From Nocardia blacklockiae (GTDB lineage: Bacteria > Actinomycetota > Actinomycetes > Mycobacteriales > Mycobacteriaceae): a DNA stretch of 64,000 nt. Position numbers and translations under genes: made by a program. Shown here piece after piece: positions 34,878 to 43,217 of this stretch. The stretch spans positions 248,001-312,000 of the forward strand of contig NZ_JADLRJ010000007.1 in NCBI RefSeq assembly GCF_015477355.1, written 5' to 3'. How positions within the stretch are numbered: the stretch's first letter is position 1; each line of letters opens with the position of its first letter. The notes below the pieces were generated by a model that saw nothing but the letters and a program-made list of their open reading frames with translations, was not told the origin of the DNA and did not search any database.

Positions 34878-34928
34878 ATGGTGGCTGCTGCGCGACTTCT
34901 CGTAGTAACCCGCCGTAGCGGGGTCTGA
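34878..34928 (+). CDS. leader peptide with Leu-Leu-Val-Val (putative attenuator)
   Basis: 16-codon ORF encoding MVAAARLLVVTRRSGV. The RLLVVTRR core closely resembles, from memory, the leader peptide of Corynebacterium ilvBNC, whose Val/Leu codons control attenuation. It is followed by CGGCC-loop-GGCCG (34936-34940 / 34951-34955) and a pyrimidine-rich tail (TCTCTTTTCTT). GTCTGA at 34923-34928, which includes the stop codon, can pair with TCAGAC at 34992-34997, giving a possible competing fold. No strong Shine-Dalgarno is visible. Confidence 0.55.
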   Translation: MVAAARLLVVTRRSGV

Positions 34929-34935
34929 TTCGGAC

Positions 34936-34970
34936 CGGCCTCCTCGCTGCGGCCGTACATCTCTTTTCTT
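34936..34970 (+). terminator. candidate attenuator hairpin
   Basis: 5-bp GC stem CGGCC (34936-34940) / GGCCG (34951-34955) with a 10-base loop and a pyrimidine-rich tail to 34970, placed 7 bp after the leader stop. A longer pairing GGACC (34932-34936) with GGTCC (34976-34980) is also possible. Energies not computed. Confidence 0.35.
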
Positions 34971-35043
34971 GCGCTGGTCCCCTCTGTCATTTCAGACACG
35001 ACTGTCACTCGGACACGACGAGACTTCGGGAAGACCTAGTTCA

Positions 35044-35478
35044 ATGACGACTGCCATCGACACACACGACATCCTCACCGCTGCGCCCAAGAGCCTGCGG
35101 TCCGAATGCGCGGGGCTGTCCCCCGCCGAATTCCTCGACCGGTACTGCGAGCGTTCCGGTCCGGTGAAACTCAGCGACTGGAGCCGCGCCGGGCATCGGC
35201 ACGGGGCGGAATACACCGCCACGCTGGAATTCGCCGACCACCTGCGCACCGTGGTGTCGGCCGGCAGCCCGGTCGCGGCGCTGACCTCGGCGCTCTACGA
35301 CGAGGGCTACCCGGTCGAGATCCTGGCGTTCCACCAGCGCCGCACCGAGTTCGGCACGGCCACGTTCGTGCAGTGCGAGTTCAACGGCCGGCGCGGCTGG
35401 GGCGCGGCGATGGCGCACGACGGGGCGGAATCCGCCGCGCGCGCCATGATCGCGGGTATCAACTCGCTCGGCGACTGA
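35044..35478 (+). CDS. stand-alone LeuA (isopropylmalate synthase) regulatory domain protein
   Basis: 144 residues. The C-terminal ~95 residues (VSAGSPVAALTSALYDEGYPVEIL, TATFVQCEFNGRRGWGAAM, AARAMIAGINSL) follow the pattern of the leucine-binding regulatory domain at the end of 2-isopropylmalate synthase: G-x-P-V-A-A-L helix, VEIL strand, T-A-F-V-Q-C strand, W-G-x-x-x-x-x. There is no catalytic TIM barrel. It may sense leucine or regulate LeuA in trans; neither is shown by sequence. Preceded by a Leu/Val leader peptide. Confidence 0.7.
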   Translation: MTTAIDTHDILTAAPKSLRSECAGLSPAEFLDRYCERSGPVKLSDWSRAGHRHGAEYTATLEFADHLRTVVSAGSPVAALTSALYDEGYPVEILAFHQRRTEFGTATFVQCEFNGRRGWGAAMAHDGAESAARAMIAGINSLGD

Positions 35479-35553
35479 ACCGGCCGCCGACCCCGAAAAA
35501 CGCTGCGCCGCACCGCTTCCCGGCGACGGGAGCGATGCGGCGGGCGGTGCGGG

Positions 35554-35931
35554 TCAGGCCTGTTCCTGCTCGGCCTGCTGCTCGGCGATCTGCTTGCGGA
35601 CCTCTTCCATGTCGAGGGCCTTCACCTGGGTGACCAGGTCCTCGAGGGCGTCCGGAGGCAGCGCGCCCGGCTGCGCGAACACCAGCACGCCCTCCCGGAA
35701 GGCCATGATGGTCGGGATGGAGCGGATGTTGGCGGCCGCGGCGAGGCTCTGCTCGGACTCGGTGTCCACCTTGCCGTGGACGACGTCGGGGTACTTGTCC
35801 GACGACGCTTCGAAGGTCGGCGCGAACTGCTTGCACGGGCCGCACCAGTCGGCCCAGAAGTCGACGAGTACCACGTCGTTTCCGGTGACTACCTCATCGA
35901 AGTTCTGCGCGGTCAGGGTCTGGGTGGCCAT
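35554..35931 (-). CDS. trxA: thioredoxin
   Basis: 125 residues from ATG (MATQTLTAQNF). Thioredoxin fold with active site WCGPC (Cys30, Cys33), VDFWADWCGPC, cis-Pro segment IRSIPTIMAF, and an extra C-terminal Glu/Gln-rich helix. Cytosolic disulfide reductase. It lies convergent to the LeuA-domain gene and is not beside a thioredoxin reductase gene here, so it may be a second thioredoxin; the symbol is the generic one. Confidence 0.9.
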   Translation of the reverse strand: MATQTLTAQNFDEVVTGNDVVLVDFWADWCGPCKQFAPTFEASSDKYPDVVHGKVDTESEQSLAAAANIRSIPTIMAFREGVLVFAQPGALPPDALEDLVTQVKALDMEEVRKQIAEQQAEQEQA

Positions 35932-36230
35932 GGGATCCTCTCGTCTCGTGGTTGCCCCGATACAACGCCGGGCAACTCGGTTATCTTCCGCTTCCGCGTG
36001 CGACCGGCCAGTCACGACGCTGATCGCCGTCCCACCGACGGATACCCACCACCGTAGTGGCGAAATCGCGATCCGCCGCCACCGCCTGCACGGCCGCGCC
36101 GATCTGCTGGGGTTTCAGGTGGCGGGCGAGGGTTCCGGAGAAGATACGCCTCCGCGGCCGGATGCTCCCGGCGTCCGGCGGGGCGGTACCCGGTGATTCT
36201 CCGGCGGGTCCGAGGATCGAGGATGGTGGC
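35932..36230. other. 299-bp intergenic region, divergent genes
   Basis: Between thioredoxin and the dehydrogenase gene, which diverge, so both promoters should be here. I see no confident promoter, hairpin or short ORF. Confidence 0.4.
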
Positions 36231-37319
36231 GTGAGTGGAGCGAACGAGGGTACGCCGCTGCGCCTGGGGCTGATCGAGGGTGACGGGATCGGTCCGGAAG
36301 TGGTGCGGGCGGCGCGGGCGGTGGTCGACGAGGCGCTGGCCGTGGTCGGGGCGTCGCCGGTGGAGTGGGTGCCGCTGCCGATGGGGCACACGGCCATCGC
36401 GGAATGCGGCGACCCGCTGCCGGAGTCGACGGTGCGGGCGCTGGCCGAACTCGACGCCTGGATCCTCGGCCCGCACGACAACGCGTCGTACGCGCCGGAG
36501 CACCGCGTCGGCGCGCCGCCGGGAGGCGCCATCCGCAAACGGTTCGGCCTCTACGCCAATATCCGTCCGGCCCGGACGTTTTCGGGGGTGCGGTCGGCGG
36601 CGGAGCTGGACCTGGTGATCGTGCGGGAGAACAGCGAGGGCTTCTACGCCGACCGCAACATGGCCGCCGGAGCCGGCGAGTTCGCGCCCACCGCGGACAT
36701 CGCGCTGTCGGTCGGGGTGGTGACCCGCGCGGCCACCGAACGCATCGCGCACGAGGCGTGCCGGTTGGCCGTCGCGCGCCGCCGGAAGCTGACCATCGTG
36801 CACAAGGCGAACGTGCTGCCGATGACGATGGGCCTGTTCCGCGACGTCTGCCACGCGGCGGCGCGCGAGTACCCCGGGCTCCACGTCGACGACGAGCACG
36901 TCGACGCGGCCGCCGCCCATCTGGTGCGCGCGCCCGGCGACTACGACGTGCTGGTGACCGAGAACCTGTTCGGCGACATCCTCTCCGACCTGGCGGGCGA
37001 ACTGAGCGGCTCGCTCGGTCTCGCCGCGTCGCTGAACTGCTCGGCGACCCAGGCGATGGCACAGGCGGTGCACGGCGCGGCGCCCGCGCTGGCCGGGCAC
37101 AACCGCGCCAACCCGGCGGCGTTGCAACTGTCCTCGGCGATGCTGCTGCGGTGGCTGGCCGCCCGGCGCGGCGACACCGCCCTGACCCGCGCGGCCGACC
37201 GCCTCGAACACGCCGTGGCCGCCACCTTCGCCGCCGGCATCGCGACCGCGGATCTCGGCGGCCTCGCCTCGACCAGCGAATTCACCGAACAGGTCCGGGC
37301 CCGCCTGCATCGCCGGTGA
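36231..37319 (+). CDS. isocitrate/isopropylmalate/tartrate dehydrogenase-family enzyme
   Basis: 362 residues from GTG 36231; the longer frame upstream has Arg/Ala-rich non-protein composition. NAD(P)-dependent beta-hydroxyacid oxidative decarboxylase fold: GLIEGDGIGPEV, RENSEGFYAD, HKANVLPMTMGLF, ENLFGDILSDLAGELSGSLGLAAS. The RENSEG(F) signature is that of isocitrate, homoisocitrate or tartrate-type enzymes rather than canonical LeuB (RELTGG). Mg-binding Asp cluster GDILSD is present. Substrate not readable. Convergence of theme with the LeuA-domain gene 0.8 kb away is suggestive only. Confidence 0.85.
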   Translation: MSGANEGTPLRLGLIEGDGIGPEVVRAARAVVDEALAVVGASPVEWVPLPMGHTAIAECGDPLPESTVRALAELDAWILGPHDNASYAPEHRVGAPPGGAIRKRFGLYANIRPARTFSGVRSAAELDLVIVRENSEGFYADRNMAAGAGEFAPTADIALSVGVVTRAATERIAHEACRLAVARRRKLTIVHKANVLPMTMGLFRDVCHAAAREYPGLHVDDEHVDAAAAHLVRAPGDYDVLVTENLFGDILSDLAGELSGSLGLAASLNCSATQAMAQAVHGAAPALAGHNRANPAALQLSSAMLLRWLAARRGDTALTRAADRLEHAVAATFAAGIATADLGGLASTSEFTEQVRARLHRR

Positions 37320-37468
37320 GCCGCGGCCGGATCCGGCGTGTGCGGCCGCCCGCCGGAGCGGGCGCGCATTAACCTTCGGTAACCGACCGACACAGTCGGT
37401 CCGAATCGCCTAGATTTCGAACGGCGGGCGACATGTCGGTGTCGCCCACCCGAACATGGAGGGCTGCT

Positions 37469-38374
37469 GTGTCTGTTCGAAACGGTGCTCGCGGGTATGC
37501 CCGGCGGGCCGCGTGTCTGGTGGCCGGCGCGGCGCTCGCGCTGGCGGGCTGCACCACCAATACCGAGGACAACGCGCCGACGGTGGAGAAGGTCCAGGTC
37601 GCCAAGGTCGACGCGATCGCCGCGAAGTTGCCCGACAAGCTGAAACAGTCCGGCAAGCTCGTGGTCGGGGTGAACGTTCCCTATCAGCCCAACGAGTACA
37701 AGGACGGCTCGGGCAAGATCGTCGGCTACGACGTCGACCTGATGGACGCCGTGGCCGCGGTGCTCGGTCTGCGCGCGGACTACCAGGAATCGGACTTCGA
37801 GAAGATCATTCCCGCCATCGAGGCCGGCACCTACGACGTGGGCATGTCGTCGATGACCGACACCAAGGCCCGGGAACAGACGGTCGATTTCGTCGACTAC
37901 TTCAGCGCCGGCATCCAGTGGGCCCAGCAGAAGGGCAAGCCGGTCGACCCGAACAACGCCTGCGGCAAGCGGGTGGCGGTGCAGCGCACCACCATCGAGG
38001 AGACCGACGACGTGCCGAACAAGAGCAAGGCGTGCGAGGCGGCGGGCAAGCCGAAGATCGAGATGGTGTCCTTCGACGAGCAGAGCGCCGCGGCCACCGC
38101 GCTGGTGCTCGGCCAGGTCGACGCGATGTCGGCGGACTCCCCGGTGACGGCGTACGCGATCAAGCAGAACCAGGACAAGATCGAGGCGGCGGGCCCGCTG
38201 TTCGAATCGCAGCCCTACGGCTGGCCGGTGCCCAAGGGCGCGCCGCTGGGCCCGGTGCTGCAGGAGGCCGTGCAGCACCTGATCGACTCGGGCGACTACC
38301 GCAAGATCGCCGAGAACTGGGGCGTGCAGGACGGCGCGATCACCAAGTCCACGATCAACGGCGCGGTCGGCTGA
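37469..38374 (+). CDS. amino-acid ABC transporter substrate-binding lipoprotein
   Basis: 301 residues from GTG 37469, preceded by GGAGGG. Lipoprotein signal with lipobox LALAGC. Type II periplasmic-binding fold of the glutamine/arginine family: KLVVGVNVPYQPNEYKD, GYDVDLMDAVAAVLG, AGTYDVGMSSMTDTKAREQTVDFVDYF, and two Cys (NNACGKRV, SKACEAAG) that may form a disulfide. First gene of a complete three-gene importer. Confidence 0.93.
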   Translation: MSVRNGARGYARRAACLVAGAALALAGCTTNTEDNAPTVEKVQVAKVDAIAAKLPDKLKQSGKLVVGVNVPYQPNEYKDGSGKIVGYDVDLMDAVAAVLGLRADYQESDFEKIIPAIEAGTYDVGMSSMTDTKAREQTVDFVDYFSAGIQWAQQKGKPVDPNNACGKRVAVQRTTIEETDDVPNKSKACEAAGKPKIEMVSFDEQSAAATALVLGQVDAMSADSPVTAYAIKQNQDKIEAAGPLFESQPYGWPVPKGAPLGPVLQEAVQHLIDSGDYRKIAENWGVQDGAITKSTINGAVG

Positions 38375-38422
38375 TGAGCGGAGACCGACACGCGTGCCGC
38401 CCGGCGTCGGCGAGGTGAGGGC

Positions 38423-39379
38423 GTGAGCGAGCGCGACGCCGCGGCGCCCGGCCCGAACGACCCTGTCGCCGAGGCGGATTCGGGCACCGAGCCCGAGCCG
38501 ATCAAGGCGGTGCCGCTGCGGCATCCGGGCCGGTGGTTCGCCGCGGCGATCATCCTGGCGCTGCTGGCGCTATTCGTCTACGGGGCCGCCACCAACGACG
38601 CCTACCGGTGGGACACCTACGGCAAGTACCTGTTCGACAGCCGGATCGAGTCCGGCGTCCTGGTCACCCTGGAACTGACCGTGCTGGCCATGGCCATCGG
38701 CGTGGTGCTGGGCGTGGTGCTGGCGGTCATGCGCCTGTCGCCGAATCCGGTGCTGCGCTCGGTGGCGTGGGTGTACCTGTGGGTCTTCCGCGGCACACCC
38801 ATCTACGTGCAACTGGTGTTCTGGGGCCTGTTCCCGTCGCTGTACAAGACCATCGACCTGGGCGTGCCGTTCGGGCCGCAGCTGCTGCACATGAACATCC
38901 AGGACTGGCGTACGCCGTTCCTGTTCGCGATGATCGGCCTGGGCCTCAACGAGGCCGGCTACATGGCCGAAATCGTCCGCGCCGGAATCAATTCCGTCGG
39001 CGAGGGGCAGCGGGAAGCGTCGCTGGCGCTCGGCATGTCGTGGGGGCAGACGATGCGCCGCACGGTGCTGCCGCAGGCGATGCGGGTGATCATCCCGCCC
39101 ACCGGCAACGAGCTGATCAGCATGCTCAAGACCAGCTCGCTGGTGGCGGCGATCCCGCTGACGACCGACGTGTACGGCCGGGCCCGCGACATCTATGCCG
39201 TGAACCTGCAACCCATTCCGTTGTTGCTGGTCGCGGCGACCTGGTACCTGGTGATCACCAGCATCCTGATGGTCGGGCAGCACTATCTGGAGCGGTACTA
39301 CTCGCGCGGCGTCAGCCGCCAGCTGACGGCCAAACAATTGCGAGCGCTGGCCGACGCCCAGCTGGAGGTGGGCAAATGA
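38423..39379 (+). CDS. amino-acid ABC transporter permease
   Basis: 318 residues. A 35-residue hydrophilic N-terminus precedes a hydrophobic segment ([17 protein letters not shown]), then the HisM/GlnP domain with [19 protein letters not shown] and EAA loop [22 protein letters not shown]. The extra N-terminal helix is longer than in the permease at 8668. Overlaps the ATPase gene (ATGA). Confidence 0.94.
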   Translation: MSERDAAAPGPNDPVAEADSGTEPEPIKAVPLRHPGRWFAAAIILALLALFVYGAATNDAYRWDTYGKYLFDSRIESGVLVTLELTVLAMAIGVVLGVVLAVMRLSPNPVLRSVAWVYLWVFRGTPIYVQLVFWGLFPSLYKTIDLGVPFGPQLLHMNIQDWRTPFLFAMIGLGLNEAGYMAEIVRAGINSVGEGQREASLALGMSWGQTMRRTVLPQAMRVIIPPTGNELISMLKTSSLVAAIPLTTDVYGRARDIYAVNLQPIPLLLVAATWYLVITSILMVGQHYLERYYSRGVSRQLTAKQLRALADAQLEVGK

Positions 39380-40164
39380 GCACGGCCGCAAGCGTTTCCG
39401 GCGTCGCGCCGATGATCCGCGCCGAGCGGGTGTGCAAGAGCTTCGGCGCGCTGCAGGTGCTCAAGGGCATTTCGCTGGAGGTGGCGCGCGGGGAGGTGAT
39501 GTGCTTGGTCGGGCCGTCGGGCTCGGGCAAGTCGACGTTCCTGCGCTGCATCAACCACCTGGAGCAGGTCAATGCCGGGCGGCTCTACGTCGACGGCGAC
39601 CTGGTCGGCTACCGCGAGAAGGGCGGGCGGCTCTACGAGCTGAACCCGCGCGAGGCGGCCCGGCAGCGGCGCGACATCGGCATGGTGTTCCAGCACTTCA
39701 ACCTGTTCCCGCACCGCACCGTGCTGGAGAACGTCATCGAGGCGCCGACGCAGGTGAAGAAGTTGCGCAAGGCCGCGGCCGTCACCCGGGCCACGGAACT
39801 GCTCGACCGGGTCGGCCTGGCGGAGAAGGCCGAGGCCTATCCGGCGCAGCTGTCGGGCGGCCAGCAGCAGCGCGTCGCCATCGCCCGCGCGCTCGCCATG
39901 GAACCCAAGCTGATGCTGTTCGACGAGCCGACCTCGGCGCTGGACCCCGAACTGGTCGGCGAGGTGCTCGGCGTCATGCGCGAACTCGCCGCCTCCGGCA
40001 TGACCATGGTGGTGGTGACTCACGAGATGGGTTTCGCGCGCGAGGTCGCCGACCAGCTGGTGTTCATGGACGGCGGGGTGGTGGTGGAGTCGGGACCGCC
40101 GCGCGAGGTGCTGGCGAACCCGCGGCACGAGCGCACCCAGGCGTTCCTGTCGCGCATCCTGTGA
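39376..40164 (+). CDS. amino-acid ABC transporter ATP-binding protein
   Basis: 262 residues from the ATG overlapping the permease stop. GlnQ/HisP-type: Walker [11 protein letters not shown]-loop [11 protein letters not shown], signature [16 protein letters not shown], Walker [15 protein letters not shown]-loop VVTHEM. Energises the importer encoded just upstream and might also serve the ATPase-less system at 7909-9336. Confidence 0.96.
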   Translation: MSTAASVSGVAPMIRAERVCKSFGALQVLKGISLEVARGEVMCLVGPSGSGKSTFLRCINHLEQVNAGRLYVDGDLVGYREKGGRLYELNPREAARQRRDIGMVFQHFNLFPHRTVLENVIEAPTQVKKLRKAAAVTRATELLDRVGLAEKAEAYPAQLSGGQQQRVAIARALAMEPKLMLFDEPTSALDPELVGEVLGVMRELAASGMTMVVVTHEMGFAREVADQLVFMDGGVVVESGPPREVLANPRHERTQAFLSRIL

Positions 40165-40244
40165 ACCGGGACGGCGGCTGCGCGGGTTATCGCCACCGCC
40201 GTGCCGGTCATCGGATTGCCGAGGGCCTTCCACCGTCCGGGACT

Positions 40245-40267
40245 TTCAACTACGCTGTGTAGTAGAA
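40245..40267. promoter_or_regulatory. imperfect palindrome upstream of the DUF4383 gene
   Basis: Arms TTCAACTAC (40245-40253) and GTAGTAGAA (40259-40267) match at 8 of 9 positions around GCTGT, 42 bp before the GTG start. It could be an operator for a TetR-like regulator; no regulator gene is adjacent. Confidence 0.35.
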
Positions 40268-40309
40268 GCTGCTGCGCAATAGCAGGTCCCGGGCGAATGG
40301 GAGGACGCC

Positions 40310-40777
40310 GTGCACGCACAATCCGTGGCGGAGGGCCGAATCGCGGTGGCGCGGTGGAGTTTTCTGCAATGGGCCGTTTTCGTGGTCGGGATCGCGCATG
40401 TCGCGTGGGCCGTCGCGGGCTGGATCGCCGAACCTAGCTTCGCCGTGGGTGAGCACGCGCCCGCGACGCCCGTGCTCGGCATGGACTACAACGGCTGGCA
40501 CGCCGTCGCGGGACTGCTGCTGTTCACCCCGGCCCTGGCGGCGGCGCTGCGCAAGACCTGGGCGGCGTGGTACTGCGTGATCGCCGCGCTGGGTGGGGGT
40601 TTCGCGGTCGGCCTGTGGGCGCTGTTCTCCGACCACGTGCTGATGTTCAGCTTCCCGCACCACCACATGGACGCGATCGAGCACCTCGTGACCGGGGTGG
40701 TGCTGCTTGGGCTGGTGGGAGTGCAGGCGGTGCGGGACGGCGGTGTGCGTCCGGTCCTCGGGTTGCCGCCTCGCTGA
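40310..40777 (+). CDS. DUF4383 membrane protein
   Basis: 155 residues with four hydrophobic segments (WAVFVVGIAHVAWAVAGW, GWHAVAGLLLFTPALAAAL, WYCVIAALGGGFAVGLWALF, EHLVTGVVLLGLVGVQAV). The loop FPHHHMDAIEHLVTG holds four His and two acidic residues, typical of DUF4383. Function unknown. GTG start after GGGAGGA. Convergent with the LysR gene. Confidence 0.75.
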   Translation: MHAQSVAEGRIAVARWSFLQWAVFVVGIAHVAWAVAGWIAEPSFAVGEHAPATPVLGMDYNGWHAVAGLLLFTPALAAALRKTWAAWYCVIAALGGGFAVGLWALFSDHVLMFSFPHHHMDAIEHLVTGVVLLGLVGVQAVRDGGVRPVLGLPPR

Positions 40778-40791
40778 GCAAAGCGCTGGCG

Positions 40792-41706
40792 TCAGCCCAC
40801 GCTCGCATGTTCGCGATGCTCGGTCAGAGCCAGACGTAGTTGTCCCAGTAGCACTTTCGCGGCGGGCGTGGTGAGTCGGTCGGTGCGCCAGGCGAGCGCG
40901 AGTTGGCCGCGCAACTCCGGCTCGACGATCGGGATGGCGCGCACGCCGAACGCGGCGGCCTCCTCGGAGGTGAGCGCGGGAACGACGGCGGTGCCCAGAC
41001 CGCGGGCGGCGAGCTTCAGCAGCAGCGGGGGAGCGGCGGCCTCGAACGCCACGTTGGGCTCGAAACCGGCCGCCGCGCAGGCGCGTTCGAGCACACCGCG
41101 AATGCCCGTGCCGGGCACCAGGCAGATGAGCGGCCGATCGCGCAGGTCGCCGATCCGGAACGTCGGCGGCGCCGCCTCGTGTGCGGCGACCGCCGCGACC
41201 ACCGCGGTATCGAGCACGATGTCGACCCCGACGCGCGGATCGAGATCCGCCCCGGTGAGGCCCACCAGGGCGATATCCAGTGTGCCCCTGTCGAGTTCGT
41301 CGAGCATCAGGTCGGAATTCGTCTCGGTGAGGGTGATGTCGACCTGCGGGTGGTCGTCGTGGAAGTCGGCCAGCACCGCGGCGATGTCGAATTCCGTTGT
41401 GGCAGCGCCGGACACGGTGCCGAGGCGGATGTGCCCGCGCAGCAGACCGGTGAATTCGTCGGCGGTGTGGCGGATCCGGTCGGTGGCGGCGAGGGCCGCG
41501 CGGGCGTGCGGCAGTACCGCCGCGCCGGCGGCCGTCGGCGTCACGGTCCGCCCGGACCGGTCGAGCAGCTGCTGGCCGAGCTCGCGTTCGAGCTGCCGGA
41601 TCTGCGACGACAGCCCTGGCTGAGCCAGGTGCAGCCGGGCCGCAGCCCGGGTGAAGTTGGCCTCCTCGACCACGGTGACGAAGTAGCGCAACTGGCGAAG
41701 CTCCAT
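40792..41706 (-). CDS. LysR-family transcriptional regulator
   Basis: 304 residues. N-terminal winged helix MELRQLRYFVTVVEEANFTRAA and LHLAQPGLSSQIRQLERELG, then a LysR substrate-binding domain (LGTVSGAATTEFDIAAVL, DIALVGLTG, VPALTSEEAAAFGVRAIPI). It is transcribed divergently from the FAD-oxidase gene with 71 bp between the starts and a palindrome in that gap, the usual arrangement of an activator with its target. Confidence 0.93.
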   Translation of the reverse strand: MELRQLRYFVTVVEEANFTRAAARLHLAQPGLSSQIRQLERELGQQLLDRSGRTVTPTAAGAAVLPHARAALAATDRIRHTADEFTGLLRGHIRLGTVSGAATTEFDIAAVLADFHDDHPQVDITLTETNSDLMLDELDRGTLDIALVGLTGADLDPRVGVDIVLDTAVVAAVAAHEAAPPTFRIGDLRDRPLICLVPGTGIRGVLERACAAAGFEPNVAFEAAAPPLLLKLAARGLGTAVVPALTSEEAAAFGVRAIPIVEPELRGQLALAWRTDRLTTPAAKVLLGQLRLALTEHREHASVG

Positions 41707-41715
41707 AACTGTCGA

Positions 41716-41730
41716 TTCTAGCTACTAGAA
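41716..41730. promoter_or_regulatory. palindrome in the LysR/FAD-oxidase divergent promoter
   Basis: TTCTAG-CTA-CTAGAA, perfect 6-bp arms; flanking GAT and ATC extend it with one extra base. The position 9 bp from the LysR start suits autoregulation. Confidence 0.5.
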
Positions 41731-41777
41731 AATCTATCTGTTTCACTTCTCGGTCGAGGTGCGGAATCGTCGAAGAC

Positions 41778-43139
41778 ATGACGAACACGAACTCCGATCT
41801 CCCCGCTTTCTCCGGTCCCGTCTTCCGACCCGGCGAGGACGGCTACGACGCCGAGGTCGCCGGCTTCCAGACCGCCTACACCCACCGCCCCGATCTGGTC
41901 GTGGGCGCCGCGCACGCCGAGGACGTCCGCGCGGCGGTGGAATACGCGGCGCGCCACCGTCTTCCGATCGCGGTGCAGGCGACCGGCCACGGCCTGTCGG
42001 TGGCCGCGGACGGCGGCGTCCTGATCAGCACCCGCCGGATGACCGACCTCACCGTCGACCCCGCGGCCCGCACGGCCCGCGTGGCGGCCGGTGTGCAGGC
42101 CGGGGCACTCATCGACGCGGCGGTCGCGCACGGGCTGGCCCCGCTGAACGGCTCCTCGCTGTCGGTCGGCGTGATCGGCTACCACCTGGGCGGCGGCCTG
42201 GGCATCCTGGGCCGGACCTTCGGCTACGCCGCCGACCACGTCCGCGCGATCGAGATGGTCACCGCCAACGGGCGATTGCGTCGCTTGGTTCCCGGCGACG
42301 CGCTGTTCGGCGCGGTGCTCGGCGGCCTCGGCAACTTCGGCGTCGTCACGGCACTGGAGATCGAGCTGGTCCCGGTCACCACCGTCTACGGCGGCCAGCT
42401 GGTCTTCGACACCCCGCTCGTGGAACCCGCCCTGGAGGGCTGGCGGCTGTGGACCGACGGCCTGCCGGAGGAGATGACCTCGGCCATCACCTTCATGACG
42501 ATGCCCGACATTCCCGTGATCCCCGAACCGGTGCGCGGGCGGTACCTCGCCACGATCAACATCGCCTACACCGGCGCGGCGGCCGACGGCGAACGCCTGG
42601 TCGCGCCGCTGCGGGCGATCGGGCCGCGGCTGACCGACGACCTGCGCTCCATGCCGTACGCGGAAAGCCATGGCATCTACCGCGATCCGGACTTCCCGCA
42701 CGCCTACACCGCCACCAACGCGCTGCTGACGGACCTGCCCGCGGACGCGGCCGCGGCCGTGCTGGACGCGACCGGGCCGGAGTCGCCGGTCTCGGTGGTC
42801 GCCGGCTTCCGCCACCTCGGCGGCGCGCTGCGGCGGCCCGGCCCGGCCGGTGTCGCGGTGGACCATCGCGAGGCGGAGTACATCGCCCGGTTCATCACCG
42901 CGCCCGAGGACGGCGGCACGGCCGTGCGCGACCGGCACGACCTGATCGCAAAGGCGTTGTCGCCGTGGACGATCGGACACAGCCTGAACTTCCTCTACGG
43001 GGCGCAGGACTGGGCCGGACCGGACCAGACCAGGGCCGGCTACCGGCCCGAGACCTACGACCGCCTGGCCGCGCTGAAGGCGGAACACGATCCCGCCAAC
43101 CTCTTCCGCCTCAACCGCAACATCGTTCCGGCGGCCTAG
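41778..43139 (+). CDS. FAD-linked oxidase of the berberine bridge enzyme family
   Basis: 453 residues. PP-loop FAD-binding domain: DLVVGAAHAEDVRAAVEYAA, ATGHGLS with His71 as the probable covalent flavin ligand, GVQAGALIDAA, YHLGGGLGILGRTFG, GGLGNFGVVTALEIEL; C-terminal BBE segment with RPETYDRLAALKAEHDPANLFRLNRNI. The protein contains no cysteine, so the second (6-S-cysteinyl) link of bicovalent members is absent. Substrate unknown. Probably activated by the divergent LysR protein. Confidence 0.9.
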   Translation: MTNTNSDLPAFSGPVFRPGEDGYDAEVAGFQTAYTHRPDLVVGAAHAEDVRAAVEYAARHRLPIAVQATGHGLSVAADGGVLISTRRMTDLTVDPAARTARVAAGVQAGALIDAAVAHGLAPLNGSSLSVGVIGYHLGGGLGILGRTFGYAADHVRAIEMVTANGRLRRLVPGDALFGAVLGGLGNFGVVTALEIELVPVTTVYGGQLVFDTPLVEPALEGWRLWTDGLPEEMTSAITFMTMPDIPVIPEPVRGRYLATINIAYTGAAADGERLVAPLRAIGPRLTDDLRSMPYAESHGIYRDPDFPHAYTATNALLTDLPADAAAAVLDATGPESPVSVVAGFRHLGGALRRPGPAGVAVDHREAEYIARFITAPEDGGTAVRDRHDLIAKALSPWTIGHSLNFLYGAQDWAGPDQTRAGYRPETYDRLAALKAEHDPANLFRLNRNIVPAA

Positions 43140-43187
43140 GCGCGCACCGGCTTTCGCGGACCGCCGCCGCGGCTTCATGCTATTGTT

Positions 43188-43197
43188 GTGATATCAC
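43188..43197. promoter_or_regulatory. GTGATATCAC palindrome upstream of the SPFH gene
   Basis: Perfect 10-bp palindrome 20 bp before the SPFH start; a half-like GATAT follows at 43201. The ribbon-helix-helix protein encoded by the second gene of the pair is the obvious candidate ligand. Confidence 0.45.
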
Positions 43198-43217
43198 TTC
43201 GATATTGGGAGGATGTC

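Larger units (their letters stand above)
34494..35043. other. 550-bp regulatory region holding a leader-peptide locus
   Basis: The left ~250 bp show nothing I can name. The right part holds a promoter (34761-34789), a 16-codon leader peptide and a hairpin with a pyrimidine-rich tail before the LeuA-domain gene. Confidence 0.6.

Noticed and set aside
34640-34918. 92-codon plus-strand ORF in the leader region
   Set aside because: Arg/Ser/Pro-rich chance frame that overlaps the promoter and leader peptide in another frame.
36231-37319. canonical 3-isopropylmalate dehydrogenase (leuB)
   Set aside because: The active-site segment is RENSEGF rather than the LeuB-type RELTGG, so I kept a family-level call.
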